From: Weissella thailandensis
Lineage (GTDB): Bacteria; Bacillota; Bacilli; Lactobacillales; Lactobacillaceae
Reading direction: 5' to 3'
DNA length: 64,000 nucleotides
Assembly: GCF_005405465.1 (NCBI RefSeq)
Contig: NZ_BJEC01000003.1
Coordinates: 62,001 to 126,000 of the forward strand
Shown here piece after piece: positions 8,329 to 16,913 of the stretch. Within the stretch, counting starts at the first letter, position 1. Every line of letters starts with the position of its first letter. The position numbers and the translations under genes are program-made. The notes below the pieces were generated by a model. The model searched no databases. It was not told the origin of the DNA and saw only the letters and a list, made by a program, of their open reading frames with translations.

Positions 8329-9018
8329 TTACTTACTAAGTTTATTCAGCACATCCAGCACGGGTTGGAAGTCGGTTAGTGTATGGTAACGATCACCGAT
8401 TAGGACACCGTCGTAGCCGATGGCATTGGCGATTGGTGAGCCGGCTTCGTCCATGTGACCACCAAGAATGAGCTGATATGAAATTTCAGGATAGTTGTTT
8501 TTCATAAATTTACGAATGGCATCGTGAATATCACGAATTTCATCGATAGAATAGAGTGCCCGACCCATTTCGGTTGAAGCTAATGATTCATAGGCAATAA
8601 TAATTGGTTTGTTGATGGGCTCATCTTTTAATAAGATACCTAGTTCTTCAACGACCATTTCAATATTGCTATACTGTCCAACTGATAAGATTGGTGTAAT
8701 ATCATTTTCTAAAGCATTTTCGAGACGCTTACGAACAATCAATAGCCCTTCGTTAAGTGATTTACGACGTTCCAAATGACCAATAAAACTTGTTGTTATG
8801 CCAAGTGATTGTAAAACACTGGGTGATATTTCACCAACTGTACGTTGTTTGATCGTTAAATTTTGACTAACAACTTCAAAATTATCGTAAGTATTCGTTA
8901 CTGGTAGCGTTGGCGCAATCTTTAAATCAACGTCAACAGTTGTTTGACTGAGATCAGTTAAAAATTGTTTTTGTTGTTCAAAATCAACTAAATTCTTAAA
9001 GTTTAAAACTGCTAGCAT
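8329..9018 (-). CDS. divergent triosephosphate isomerase-like (TIM) protein
   Basis: A 229-residue TIM-barrel protein that aligns with TpiA along its length but is about 20 residues shorter. The three catalytic residues are in place: K8 (LNFK), H81 (IGHLERR, usual IGHSERR) and E144 (AYES, usual AYEP). The mobile loop 6, normally AYEPIWAIGTG, is instead AYESLASTEMG, and the phosphate loop GGS is GGH. This may be a paralogue with altered substrate rather than the glycolytic enzyme. A likely -10 (TATACT, minus strand) lies near 9060 and AGG-type ribosome site before the ATG. It is a single gene with its own terminator. Confidence 0.72.
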   Translation of the reverse strand: MLAVLNFKNLVDFEQQKQFLTDLSQTTVDVDLKIAPTLPVTNTYDNFEVVSQNLTIKQRTVGEISPSVLQSLGITTSFIGHLERRKSLNEGLLIVRKRLENALENDITPILSVGQYSNIEMVVEELGILLKDEPINKPIIIAYESLASTEMGRALYSIDEIRDIHDAIRKFMKNNYPEISYQLILGGHMDEAGSPIANAIGYDGVLIGDRYHTLTDFQPVLDVLNKLSK

Positions 9019-9311
9019 AGGCTATACCTCCATACATGATGGTCTCTCTCATATAGTTTAGTATAACATGATGATGATAAGTAATTCACAAAGCAAGAGG
9101 GCTATAGCAAGTTTTCATTGCATGGGTGGCAGCATAAGTAGGAGAATGGTTATAGATTTTTGTAAAATTATTAGGTACAATGTTTTCTTAAATGAGAGAA
9201 ACTGTTAAATATGAAGCGATGGGTTATCTCATTTACCAGTTAAAGGTTAAATTAATATCGTAAGCATAAGCTATACAATTAAATTAGTCTGCGTCAGTCT
9301 TGGGGGATGAC

Positions 9312-9905
9312 ATGAAGGTACGATACATACGTTTATCAATAAAAATATTATCAGTTATTATGCTCGTACTGCTTGGTTGGTTAGTCGTCCATTTATATCG
9401 CATTGGTGTTTTCAATGATACTGATTCGCTAATTAAACTGCTGAAAAAATATGGTATTTGGGCGCCAATCTTATTTGTTTTCGTCCAAATTGTCCAGGTC
9501 GTTATACCGATATTACCAGGAGGTGTTTCATTAGCAGCTGGTGTTGTGATGTTCGGCCCTTGGTTAGGTTTTTTGTATAATTATATTGGTATCGTCATTG
9601 GCTCAATGATTCTATTCTGGTTGGGTCGGCGTTATGGTCGACGGGTGATTGATATCTTTGTTAGTGAAGATACGCTAAATAAATATATCGATCGTTTGGA
9701 TTCCAAGGGATGGCATTGGACATTTGCCTTGTTGATTTTTTCGCCAGTGGCACCAGACGATGCCTTGGTACTATTAACAAGTTTGACGAAAATGACCTGG
9801 CGTGAATTTACGATTATTTTATTGGCGGGTAAGCCATTATCGATTTTCCTTTATAGCTTGGGAATGTTATACGGGGCAGATTGGTTATTAAGAATTGTTG
9901 GATAG
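9312..9905 (+). CDS. TVP38/TMEM64 (SNARE-associated, DedA-like) membrane protein
   Basis: A 197-residue inner-membrane protein with about five to six helices. The central block LPGGVSLAAGVVMFGPWLG followed by GIVIGSMILFWLGRRYGRR is the signature of the TVP38/VTT family. ATG 9312 is preferred over a TTG at 9300 because GGGGGA lies just upstream. Members are implicated in membrane lipid handling or envelope homeostasis, but the role in this organism is not known. It is monocistronic and closed by a palindromic terminator. Confidence 0.78.
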   Translation: MKVRYIRLSIKILSVIMLVLLGWLVVHLYRIGVFNDTDSLIKLLKKYGIWAPILFVFVQIVQVVIPILPGGVSLAAGVVMFGPWLGFLYNYIGIVIGSMILFWLGRRYGRRVIDIFVSEDTLNKYIDRLDSKGWHWTFALLIFSPVAPDDALVLLTSLTKMTWREFTIILLAGKPLSIFLYSLGMLYGADWLLRIVG

Positions 9906-9907
9906 TA

Positions 9908-9943
9908 AAAAAGCGGAAGTTCCACGTGGAACTTCCGCTTTTT
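9908..9943. terminator. bidirectional terminator containing parS-like site 3
   Basis: A perfect 36-bp palindrome: AAAAAGCGGAAGTTCCACG reads identically on the other strand, with T tracts at both ends. Its centre, GTTCCACGTGGAAC (9919-9932), is a perfect ParB-type palindrome. As RNA the hairpin would have to open a few central pairs to make a loop. It serves both the TVP38 gene and the convergent gene at 9968. Confidence 0.75.
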
Positions 9944-9967
9944 CTGTAACAGTAGTAAATTATTAAA

Positions 9968-11218
9968 TTACTTTTCTTTACGCTTTAGTAGGCTTGATAG
10001 GTAAATCAATACTACTGCAACAACACCAATTGAACTTAATACGATATAGTCAGTTGCTGAAGTTGCAGAAGATCCGCTGATATAAAGATTGTTTGTGAAC
10101 AAATCAATGGCAAATCGTAGAGGTGTCCAACTATAAATACCGTTCAAGAAGAATGGTGATAACATTTCCTTTGGATATGAAACTACACCCATTGATAGTA
10201 GCATAATCAAAATTAAGATTGGCCATCCAGCAAATCCAGCCCAATTCAAGATGCAAGTTTGCAGTAGGTAGAAGATGAAAATATTAAATATCAATAGTAG
10301 TAAGAAACTACCAGTATCTGGTACCGGAACACCAAACAATGTGTGGGCAAAGAAGTAAATCGTTAAGCTGGCAACAACTGACATGACAATACCAGTAACC
10401 ATTTGACTATTAATCGTACTCAAGGTGAAGCGACCATTTTCAGCATGCTTCTTGTGCTCGCGCCACAGTAGGATAGAAGCAATTAATGAACTCAACCATG
10501 AAAGAACAACAAGCAACATTGGCGCCATACCGCTGACACTCTTGTTAGGAAGCTTGTTCTTAATTTGAGTTGATACCTTGATTGGGTCGTTGATAACCTG
10601 CCATTGCGCAGTTGAAAGTGTTACGTTATTTTCTTTCAAAGCACCTTGCATTTTTTGTGACATACCATCACTCAATGCGTTGCTAATCTTTGGTAATGCT
10701 GTGGTAACAACTGATGAAGCTTGCGAGTTCATTCCTTGGTTAGCAATTACACGAATCTTAGCTTGACTTGGCAATGTTTTTGTCATTGCTTTTGCACCTG
10801 CTACTTGGGCCTTTAACTGGTCATTTGCAGCAATTGCTTGCTCAGGCATATCCTTCGTCTTTGATTGAATCACTAGACCTTTTAGATAATTTTGTTGGCT
10901 AGTTAAGCTCTTATCGAAGTCTTTATCGATAACAAGGGCACCATAGTATTTTTTGTCAGTGAATCCCTGCTTTAGGCTAGACTCTTTTTTGACATTGATT
11001 AACTTAAGTTGGGCATCTGAATCAGAAAACTTGTCCTTAAGTTGACTAACGATTTTTTTACTTTGTTGATCACCAGATGCATTAACAACAGCAACTGGTA
11101 ATTGCTTTAGTTCTACGGAATTACGAGCGCCAATTTGTGCGAATGAAAAAATTGCTAAAACGGCAAAGATAGCGACTGCGTAAAGCCAGAACATCTTACT
11201 TGAAATAACTTTCCACAT
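9968..11218 (-). CDS. YhgE/Pip-type ABC-2 family membrane protein
   Basis: A 416-residue protein with one N-terminal helix (about residues 11-29), a soluble external domain of about 200 residues, and five C-terminal helices (from about residue 230). The plan matches the YhgE/Pip and DUF3533 membrane proteins related to ABC-2 exporters. The external segment starts after KQLPVAVVNAS, a common element of this family. It lies divergent from a TetR regulator with a perfect ACAACATGTTGT palindrome between them, so it is probably repressed by that regulator and induced by some toxic or amphipathic compound. No ATPase is adjacent. The substrate is unknown. Confidence 0.72.
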   Translation of the reverse strand: MWKVISSKMFWLYAVAIFAVLAIFSFAQIGARNSVELKQLPVAVVNASGDQQSKKIVSQLKDKFSDSDAQLKLINVKKESSLKQGFTDKKYYGALVIDKDFDKSLTSQQNYLKGLVIQSKTKDMPEQAIAANDQLKAQVAGAKAMTKTLPSQAKIRVIANQGMNSQASSVVTTALPKISNALSDGMSQKMQGALKENNVTLSTAQWQVINDPIKVSTQIKNKLPNKSVSGMAPMLLVVLSWLSSLIASILLWREHKKHAENGRFTLSTINSQMVTGIVMSVVASLTIYFFAHTLFGVPVPDTGSFLLLLIFNIFIFYLLQTCILNWAGFAGWPILILIMLLSMGVVSYPKEMLSPFFLNGIYSWTPLRFAIDLFTNNLYISGSSATSATDYIVLSSIGVVAVVLIYLSSLLKRKEK

Positions 11219-11250
11219 AGAAATAAACCTTTCTCTTATTTATTTATAAA

Positions 11251-11262
11251 ACAACATGTTGT
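11251..11262. promoter_or_regulatory. TetR-type operator
   Basis: ACAACATGTTGT is a perfect 12-bp palindrome in the divergent promoter region of the membrane protein and the TetR regulator. It is the obvious binding site for the latter. Confidence 0.6.
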
Positions 11263-11331
11263 ATTATATATCTCAGCGAAAGAAAATTATGCAACAGCTA
11301 ATAGGGCTTTGTTGTAAATAGGAGTAAAATT

Positions 11332-11919
11332 TTGAAACAGGTAGATAGAACAACGCAGACAAAGGCTAATATTGTTCAAGCATTCGTGACTATTGTCAAG
11401 CAGAAGCCAGCTTTACAGATCAAAGTGTCAGATATCACACGGCAAGCTAATGTGGATCGTGGCACATTTTATCGTTATTTTGAAAGTAAAGATGCTTTAA
11501 TTGAAGATTGTGAAGAGGAGCTTTTAAATACAATATATCTCAGTCGACAAAATATTTTACATTCCTTAAAATCTGTACAAGATTTTAAGGAAAATCCCGG
11601 TATTATCGCGCCTCTATTGATGACAATTGCTGATAATTTAGAAATGATGGATGTTTTATTGAATCGTTTAGGTAATAATCATTTCTCCGTAAAATTCAGA
11701 GAGTTTTTGCTAGATGAAGGCATGATAACGATTGATCAATATTCTGGTAAGACGGAAAAAATTCCACTTAAACAGCGCGAGCTATTTTCAACTGCTACGA
11801 GTTCGGCAATTATTGGTTTAATTAGTTTATGGAGTCATAATCCAGATAACTATACGGAAAAAGATATTGAAGAAATTATTGGTGTGATGGCAACAAAAGG
11901 ATTTTTTGGCATTGTATAG
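11332..11919 (+). CDS. TetR/AcrR family transcriptional regulator
   Basis: A 195-residue protein. Residues about 8-55 form the TetR DNA-binding domain, with the typical helix-turn-helix ITRQANVDRGTFYRYFESKDAL. The C-terminal two thirds is helical and is the ligand-binding part. The best start is TTG at 11332, seven bases after AGGAG. It is divergent from the YhgE/Pip-type gene, with the palindromic operator between, so it likely represses that gene and itself. The ligand is unknown. Confidence 0.85.
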   Translation: MKQVDRTTQTKANIVQAFVTIVKQKPALQIKVSDITRQANVDRGTFYRYFESKDALIEDCEEELLNTIYLSRQNILHSLKSVQDFKENPGIIAPLLMTIADNLEMMDVLLNRLGNNHFSVKFREFLLDEGMITIDQYSGKTEKIPLKQRELFSTATSSAIIGLISLWSHNPDNYTEKDIEEIIGVMATKGFFGIV

Positions 11920-11928
11920 ATAAAAAAA

Positions 11929-11970
11929 TAAGGACGGTACTGTAAGCTTGAACTTGCAGTACCGTCCTTA
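11929..11970. terminator. bidirectional terminator
   Basis: AAGGACGGTACTG..AAG and CTT.CAGTACCGTCCTT form a 17-bp stem with T-rich tails on both strands, between convergent genes. Confidence 0.88.
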
Positions 11971-11977
11971 TATATTT

Positions 11978-13576
11978 TTACTCTTTAACAGTGTCATTTA
12001 ACTTTTTGGCTTGATAGTAATCAGGGAAAATCTGTGCACTTTTGACACCCCAATAATAGAAAATTAATGAGACACCAATAATGACGACGAAATCCCATGG
12101 ATAACTGATCCAACCAGCACCATTAAATTCATGACTACCAGCATATGAAATTAGTGAAATAAAGATAAGGTAAACAATCAACCATAGGGCTGACTTGAAA
12201 GCCTTCCAAGTATCACTGTTCTTGGCTTTGTACTCATAATAAAAGTAAATTGGTAATCCTAGAAGGATGACCATGATGACCTCAATTGTCGTTGGCCACA
12301 TTGACCAGTAAATGGCTAATGATGCTAGAACAAAGGCAACAGGTGCCATAAATGAAAGCATCTTTAGTTTAACAGGTCGTTTAAAGTTAGGTGCAGTATG
12401 TCGGAAAGCGGCAGCAGTAACAGGTCCTGTTAGATAAGCAATCAAAGTTGATGCACAGATAACAGTTGCTAATGTTGACCATGAACGGAACACCGAAACC
12501 ATGATCATACTGATACCTAAGTTTGTTAACATTGCAGCGCGAGGCATATAGAATCTTGAACTAAGTTTTCCTAAGTATTTTGGCACATGCTTGTTACTTT
12601 CCATTGCGAAAAGTACACGTCCTGTAGAAGCGGCAAATGAAACACCTGTTCCAACAGGAGAAACGAAAGCATCCAAATAAAGCAAAACTGATAACCAATG
12701 GATACCTAGTAATATTGCTAAGTCAGCAAATGGCGAGTTAAAGTTGATGCCATGCCAACCATGTTGCGCAATTGTTGCTGGATCGATTGCCATAATATAA
12801 GCACTTTGGATCAGAACATAGATAATACCACTGATTAACAATGACAAGAAGATACCACGACCGATATTCTTCTTGGTGTTTTTAATCTCACTTCCCATAT
12901 TAATGACTGTTTGGAAGGCATTAAATGAAAAGATAATACCTGCCGTGGCAGTTGCTGAGAAAATAGGTGCTGAGCCATATGGCATAAACTCATGTAATGA
13001 GTGACCGTAATTTTCAGGATGGAAACTCGATAATGCCAACATGATGACTGTAATTGCTGGCACCCCAATTTTGAAAAGTGAAATAAAGTTTGTAAAGCGC
13101 GTTAGTAAAGTGACTGACCAAAAATTAATAAGAGTGAATATTAGCATAAAGCCAAATACAACGAATAAGCCTGATGTCGTAATTTCACCATTACTAAAGA
13201 ATTGTTTGGTCCAATTTGCCCATGCCCATGGCCATGAACTCATATATTGCACTGCGGCAACAGCCTCAATCGGAATCAAAGTAATTAATGATACCCAGTT
13301 GGACCAAGATGCGATAAAGCCTAATAAAGGCCCATGAGAATATTGTGCGTAGCGGCTCATACCGCCGGCTTCTGGGAACATAGCTCCCAGCTCAATGTAA
13401 TTGTAGGCAATAGCGGCGATAACAAGACCACCAATTACCCATGAAATAATGGCAGCGGGTCCGGCTACACTAGTAGCTTCCCACGAACCGAATAACCAAC
13501 CCGAACCAATTAGAGATCCTAAGGTTAGCATGATAAGTTGAAATAAGCCGATTTTTTTTGTTTTGTCGGACTTCAT
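11978..13576 (-). CDS. APC-superfamily amino acid permease
   Basis: A 532-residue transporter with about 12 to 14 helices. The first helix region reads FQLIMLTLGSLIGSGWLFG, including the glycine-rich substrate-binding loop (GSLIGSG) of APC transporters, and is followed by SWVIGGLVIAAIAYNYIELG, the second conserved block. ATG 13576 is chosen over 13600 because AAGGAGGAG directly precedes it. The length and long C-terminus resemble YveA-like aspartate permeases, but the substrate is not certain. The gene is monocistronic and convergent with the TetR gene. Confidence 0.8.
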   Translation of the reverse strand: MKSDKTKKIGLFQLIMLTLGSLIGSGWLFGSWEATSVAGPAAIISWVIGGLVIAAIAYNYIELGAMFPEAGGMSRYAQYSHGPLLGFIASWSNWVSLITLIPIEAVAAVQYMSSWPWAWANWTKQFFSNGEITTSGLFVVFGFMLIFTLINFWSVTLLTRFTNFISLFKIGVPAITVIMLALSSFHPENYGHSLHEFMPYGSAPIFSATATAGIIFSFNAFQTVINMGSEIKNTKKNIGRGIFLSLLISGIIYVLIQSAYIMAIDPATIAQHGWHGINFNSPFADLAILLGIHWLSVLLYLDAFVSPVGTGVSFAASTGRVLFAMESNKHVPKYLGKLSSRFYMPRAAMLTNLGISMIMVSVFRSWSTLATVICASTLIAYLTGPVTAAAFRHTAPNFKRPVKLKMLSFMAPVAFVLASLAIYWSMWPTTIEVIMVILLGLPIYFYYEYKAKNSDTWKAFKSALWLIVYLIFISLISYAGSHEFNGAGWISYPWDFVVIIGVSLIFYYWGVKSAQIFPDYYQAKKLNDTVKE

Positions 13577-14015
13577 AGCTCCTCCTTTTGACAATAGCAA
13601 CTATTGTAACAAACTTATGAAATAATACCAAATTTAAGGTGCTTTCAGCTTTTTTAGCAGCTTTTTATCATTATTTATATATATATTTATATGTTATATT
13701 GTTTGAAACCGTTTGTATTTCAAGCAAGTGAGGGTTGTAACAAACTGTTGTTAATTATAGATAAACAGTAATTTTATTGTAAAGATTATTACAGTCTAAA
13801 AGCTAACTTAAACTTTCCTTATGGATTTATTGTTCGTTTTATTGCGAATTATGTACAACAAATCTGTAAATCCTATCCGCTTTTGTGTTCAAAATAAGTA
13901 AAAGTTATCCTTTTAAGTATTGCTATGTTACAGAATTTTTGTTGCGAATTTCGTAGGTTTTTTCGATAATATACTTACGTCTTTATTATTTTGAGGTTCA
14001 ATTAAGGAGATAAGC
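13577..14015. other. 439-bp AT-rich divergent intergenic region
   Basis: It holds promoters for the permease on the left and the small protein on the right. TATACT at 13970-13975 is a plausible -10 for the right side, and AAGGAGA (14004-14010) is its ribosome site. One PurBox-like core, TTGTTCGTTTT (13830-13840), is present but is far from either start. I see no riboswitch, repeat or convincing gene. Confidence 0.5.
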
Positions 14016-14189
14016 ATGATATTTAAAAAGCATCATGATAAAACTGAAGTGACAACTGCTAAGGTTGCTGTGCTATTGATTCCGGTAATGATATTATCGG
14101 CAGGAGTCACATCTTTAATGGCAGCAAAATCATATGAAATTATTCGACTAACGAATGCCCGTGGTAAAGCAATCGAGGAAGAGAAATAA
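14016..14189 (+). CDS. small membrane protein (57 aa)
   Basis: ATG at 14016 is seven bases behind a strong AAGGAGA and opens a 57-codon frame. Residues about 17-37 (VAVLLIPVMILSAGVTSLMA) form one membrane helix, flanked by a basic, His-containing N-terminus and a charged C-terminus ending KAIEEEK. The stop is five bases before the ATG of the next permease, so the two are very likely cotranscribed. I do not recognise the family. It could be a small partner subunit or regulator of the permease. Confidence 0.65.
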   Translation: MIFKKHHDKTEVTTAKVAVLLIPVMILSAGVTSLMAAKSYEIIRLTNARGKAIEEEK

Positions 14190-14193
14190 GTGC

Positions 14194-15291
14194 ATGGTTA
14201 ATCGTATTTTTACGTACTTAAAAGGCGATGTGATGTTTACTGTTAGTATGTTACTAGCGGTTGTTACGTCCTTTTTCGTAGTACCAGACTTGGGTGCTGT
14301 CAATTGGCATACCATTTTTAGTTTAATGACAATGATGATTTGGGTTAGCTTACTGGAGAATGCGGGTGTCCTACATGCTGTATCGGTTTGGTTGGTTAGC
14401 CGTAGCCATCATGCTCGAGCGTTGATGACCAGTGTGACTTTATTGTCTTTCTTTGGTGCAATGTTATTATCGAATGATATTGCTATTTTAACGTTAATGC
14501 CGATTTATTTACGCTTAGCGGCAAGTTTGTCGACGCAATTAAAAGTTATTGGATCAACTTTGATCATCATGGCTGCTAATTCTGGTGCTATTTTATTTCC
14601 ATTTGGTAAGTCACAAAACTTATACTTATTTGGTCACTATGGTGTTAGTGTTGGTGAATTCTTTACTTGGTCAGCATCGTTGACAGTGGTGTCGCTGATT
14701 TTGATGATCATTATCACGCGTTTTATTAAAATGGAACCACTGGCAATTGATTTAAAGCCAGCAGGGCACGTTGAAAGTCGCCAATTAGTTTTCTTGATAG
14801 CTACAGGAATTGTTTTAATTGCAACAATTTTTGGCTGGTTACCATTTAATGTTGTGGTACCAATTATCTTGATTGTGTTCTTTATTTATAATCATAAAAT
14901 ATTTAAAATGGTTGATTATGGTTTGTTAACAACATTTCTGTTTTTCTTTGTTGCAACAAACAACTTGGCCAATATACATATGGTACAAACGTTGGTTAGT
15001 TCATTATTCGACACACCAACACACGTGTTATTTGGTAGTTTTGCTCTGAGTCAAGTTATTTCTAATGTGCCTTCAACTATTTTGATTTCAACATTTACGG
15101 GTCATGCTCATGAATTGTTCTTAGGAACAAATATTGGTGGATTGGGAACGATGATTGCCTCAATGGCCAACTTGATTGGTTTTCGTGTATATCGTCAAAT
15201 TGAACCAGACTCATCATCAACATTTTTGAAATTGTTCATGGTGTTAAACTTCGTGATGGCTGCCGTACTATTAGTTTTGTTTGGTTTATAA
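14194..15291 (+). CDS. SLC13/ArsB-type (ion transporter superfamily) permease
   Basis: A 365-residue, almost wholly membrane protein with about 10 helices. Two similar halves contain re-entrant motifs typical of the ion transporter superfamily: LLSNDIAILTLMPI with ANSGAILFPFGKSQNL in the first half, and SNVPSTILIS with GTNIGGLGTMIASMANLI in the second. Such proteins carry anions, dicarboxylates or Na/H. ATG at 14194 is chosen because it follows GAGGAAGAG; a frame extending to 14155 would overlap the small gene. The substrate is not predictable. A terminator follows. Confidence 0.72.
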   Translation: MVNRIFTYLKGDVMFTVSMLLAVVTSFFVVPDLGAVNWHTIFSLMTMMIWVSLLENAGVLHAVSVWLVSRSHHARALMTSVTLLSFFGAMLLSNDIAILTLMPIYLRLAASLSTQLKVIGSTLIIMAANSGAILFPFGKSQNLYLFGHYGVSVGEFFTWSASLTVVSLILMIIITRFIKMEPLAIDLKPAGHVESRQLVFLIATGIVLIATIFGWLPFNVVVPIILIVFFIYNHKIFKMVDYGLLTTFLFFFVATNNLANIHMVQTLVSSLFDTPTHVLFGSFALSQVISNVPSTILISTFTGHAHELFLGTNIGGLGTMIASMANLIGFRVYRQIEPDSSSTFLKLFMVLNFVMAAVLLVLFGL

Positions 15292-15315
15292 TTAATTGAA
15301 AATGGATTACGAGTG

Positions 15316-15343
15316 AGGTTGGGATAAATATCCCAACCTTTTT
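15316..15343 (+). terminator. rho-independent terminator
   Basis: AGGTTGGGATA and TATCCCAACCT with a short loop followed by TTTTT; a GGGAtA variant of the shared terminator family. Confidence 0.85.
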
Positions 15344-15425
15344 AATAGAAAAAGGTATTAAATAATTAGCGAAACCCTTATAATAAAGTGGAGATTTTAG
15401 CTTTTATCGTGAGTCGGAGAAGAGT

Positions 15426-16031
15426 ATGCCTAAAAAATTAGATGAACCAGATATTAAAGCCCTAGCGAAAAAGCCTATATTTGAAAAGGTAGCAGATGGT
15501 GATTGGTACCAATATGGTAAAGAACCACAATTACAAGCAATTGTTAAGTCGAGTACGCAAGCGATTCAGAAGCTGAATAAAATTGCAGTGGACGATTTTG
15601 ACGAGGCATTAAAACAGTTGCATGAATTGGCCCCTCATATGGCTGATGACGTGGAAGTGTATTTCCCAATTACTAACATTGAGTATCCCAATAACTTGTT
15701 TATTGATGAAGGAACATTTATCAATTTAAATTTCACTATTTTGAGTGCTGGTAAAATTACAATTGGTAAAAATTGTTTCTTAGGTCCTAATACGCAGTTA
15801 TATACGCCTAACCATCATCCAAACAAAAAAGAAATGCGTCGTGAGGGATGGCAATATGATTTGCCAATTACCATCGGCGATGATTGTTGGTTTGGTGGTT
15901 CTGTGATTGTTTTGCCGGGTGTTGAGATTGGTGACAATGTCGTTGTTGGGGCAGGTAGTGTGGTTACCCACGATATACCAAGTAATACAGTTGTGGCAGG
16001 AAATCCTGCGCATATTATTCGTCACGTATAA
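15426..16031 (+). CDS. hexapeptide-repeat sugar O-acetyltransferase (Maa/LacA type)
   Basis: A 201-residue protein with a helical N-terminal region and a left-handed beta-helix from about residue 75. The C-terminal block GDNVVVGAGSVVTHDIPSNTVVAGNPA is the acetyl-CoA binding end of maltose/galactoside acetyltransferases; His in YTPNHHP (about residue 124) corresponds to the catalytic histidine. It transfers acetyl groups from acetyl-CoA to a sugar hydroxyl. It is convergent with a second, distinct member of the same family, so the two are not simple tandem duplicates. GGAGAAG precedes the ATG. The acceptor is unknown. Confidence 0.82.
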   Translation: MPKKLDEPDIKALAKKPIFEKVADGDWYQYGKEPQLQAIVKSSTQAIQKLNKIAVDDFDEALKQLHELAPHMADDVEVYFPITNIEYPNNLFIDEGTFINLNFTILSAGKITIGKNCFLGPNTQLYTPNHHPNKKEMRREGWQYDLPITIGDDCWFGGSVIVLPGVEIGDNVVVGAGSVVTHDIPSNTVVAGNPAHIIRHV

Positions 16032-16036
16032 ATAAA

Positions 16037-16092
16037 AAAGCTGAGAAGTATTGATAATCTGGTTAGAGCCAGTATCTACTTCTCAGTTTTTT
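16037..16092. terminator. bidirectional terminator
   Basis: AAGCTGAGAAGTA and TACTTCTCAGTTTTTTT pair around a loop of about 25 bases, between the two convergent acetyltransferase genes. The last bases touch the stop codon of the minus-strand gene. Confidence 0.82.
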
Positions 16093-16688
16093 TATATCAA
16101 ATCTTGACCAGTAAAACCGGTTTTGTCGGCTGGTGTGATTTCTCGTAATACATGACAAGGATTACCAACGGCGATAACATTTCTTGGAATATCATGTGTT
16201 ACGACACTACCAGCGCCAATGATGACATCATCTCCGATGGTTACACCAGGTAAAACGGTGACATTAGCGGCCAACCAGCAACGATTACCGATGGTGATTG
16301 GTTTTGCAATGCAACCGCCAATTTCACGTTCGCGTGCATCGAATGAATGATTACTTGTATAAAGGCCAACTTTCGGACCAAAAAGGACGCGATCTCCAAT
16401 TGTGACCTTAGCACCGTCTAAAATCACAGCATCATAGTTAGCGTAAAAATGGTCACCAACATGGATGTTGCGACCAAACTCGCAGCGAAAATTAGGGTTT
16501 AAGTCTGGTGCAACACCAGCGCTGCCAAATAAATGACGGATTAACTGTTCCTTATGCTCTTTGTCATTTTCAGCATTAATTTCATTAGTTAATACTGTTG
16601 AACGATCTCTAGCTGCCACTAAAATAGGGTCTAAGTCATTATAAGTTTTACCAGTAGCCATATTCGCGAATTTTTCATCTAAGTCCAT
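16092..16688 (-). CDS. maltose/galactoside O-acetyltransferase family protein
   Basis: A 198-residue enzyme. The N-terminal Mac domain (MATGKTYNDLDPILVAARD) is typical of maltose acetyltransferases, and the left-handed beta-helix follows. LYTSNHSFD holds the catalytic histidine, and GAGSVVTHDIPRNVIAVGNP is the CoA-binding end. The length matches Maa. A good AGGAGG-like site precedes the start at 16688. Its physiological role, as for other Maa proteins, is probably detoxifying or modifying excess sugars. It is a single gene. Confidence 0.85.
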   Translation of the reverse strand: MDLDEKFANMATGKTYNDLDPILVAARDRSTVLTNEINAENDKEHKEQLIRHLFGSAGVAPDLNPNFRCEFGRNIHVGDHFYANYDAVILDGAKVTIGDRVLFGPKVGLYTSNHSFDAREREIGGCIAKPITIGNRCWLAANVTVLPGVTIGDDVIIGAGSVVTHDIPRNVIAVGNPCHVLREITPADKTGFTGQDLI

Positions 16689-16768
16689 GTGTTCCTCCTA
16701 AAATCATTACTATCAGGATATCATAAAAATTCAGAGCCCAGGATATTTAGAAACGATGCTTAAAAAGG

Positions 16769-16798
16769 TTGACAGTTCTCGCGACATTAGAGTATGGT
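16769..16798 (+). promoter_or_regulatory. promoter of the attenuated aminotransferase operon
   Basis: TTGACA at 16769-16774 is a perfect -35 box. TATGGT at 16793-16798 lies 18 bp further as the -10 box. Transcription would start near 16805, giving a leader of about 310 bases before the aminotransferase. Confidence 0.6.
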
Positions 16799-16830
16799 TA
16801 GAATATCATTAAAGCCAGGAGCTAATATTC

Positions 16831-16893
16831 ATGAAATTACGCAATATATCACAATTGAATAATTGGAACTATAACTTTCGTTTCTTTATGTAG
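16831..16893 (+). CDS. aromatic-rich leader peptide (20 aa)
   Basis: ATG at 16831 has an AGGAG eight bases upstream (16817-16821) and opens a 20-codon frame ended by TAG at 16891. The second half reads W-N-Y-N-F-R-F-F at residues 12-19: all three aromatic amino acids, five aromatic codons out of eight. No other short frame nearby has such a ribosome site. It sits in the long leader RNA of an aminotransferase operon, upstream of mutually exclusive hairpins and a terminator. The layout is that of a ribosome-sensing attenuator that responds to Trp, Tyr or Phe charging. This function is inferred; expression of the peptide has not been shown. Confidence 0.7.
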   Translation: MKLRNISQLNNWNYNFRFFM

Positions 16894-16913
16894 TGTTTGC
16901 ATCTAGTAATTAG

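Noticed and set aside
13830-13840. PurBox-like TTGTTCGTTTT
   Set aside because: Good core, but about 150 bp from the nearest promoter and between an amino acid permease and an ion-type permease; only mentioned in the intergenic entry.
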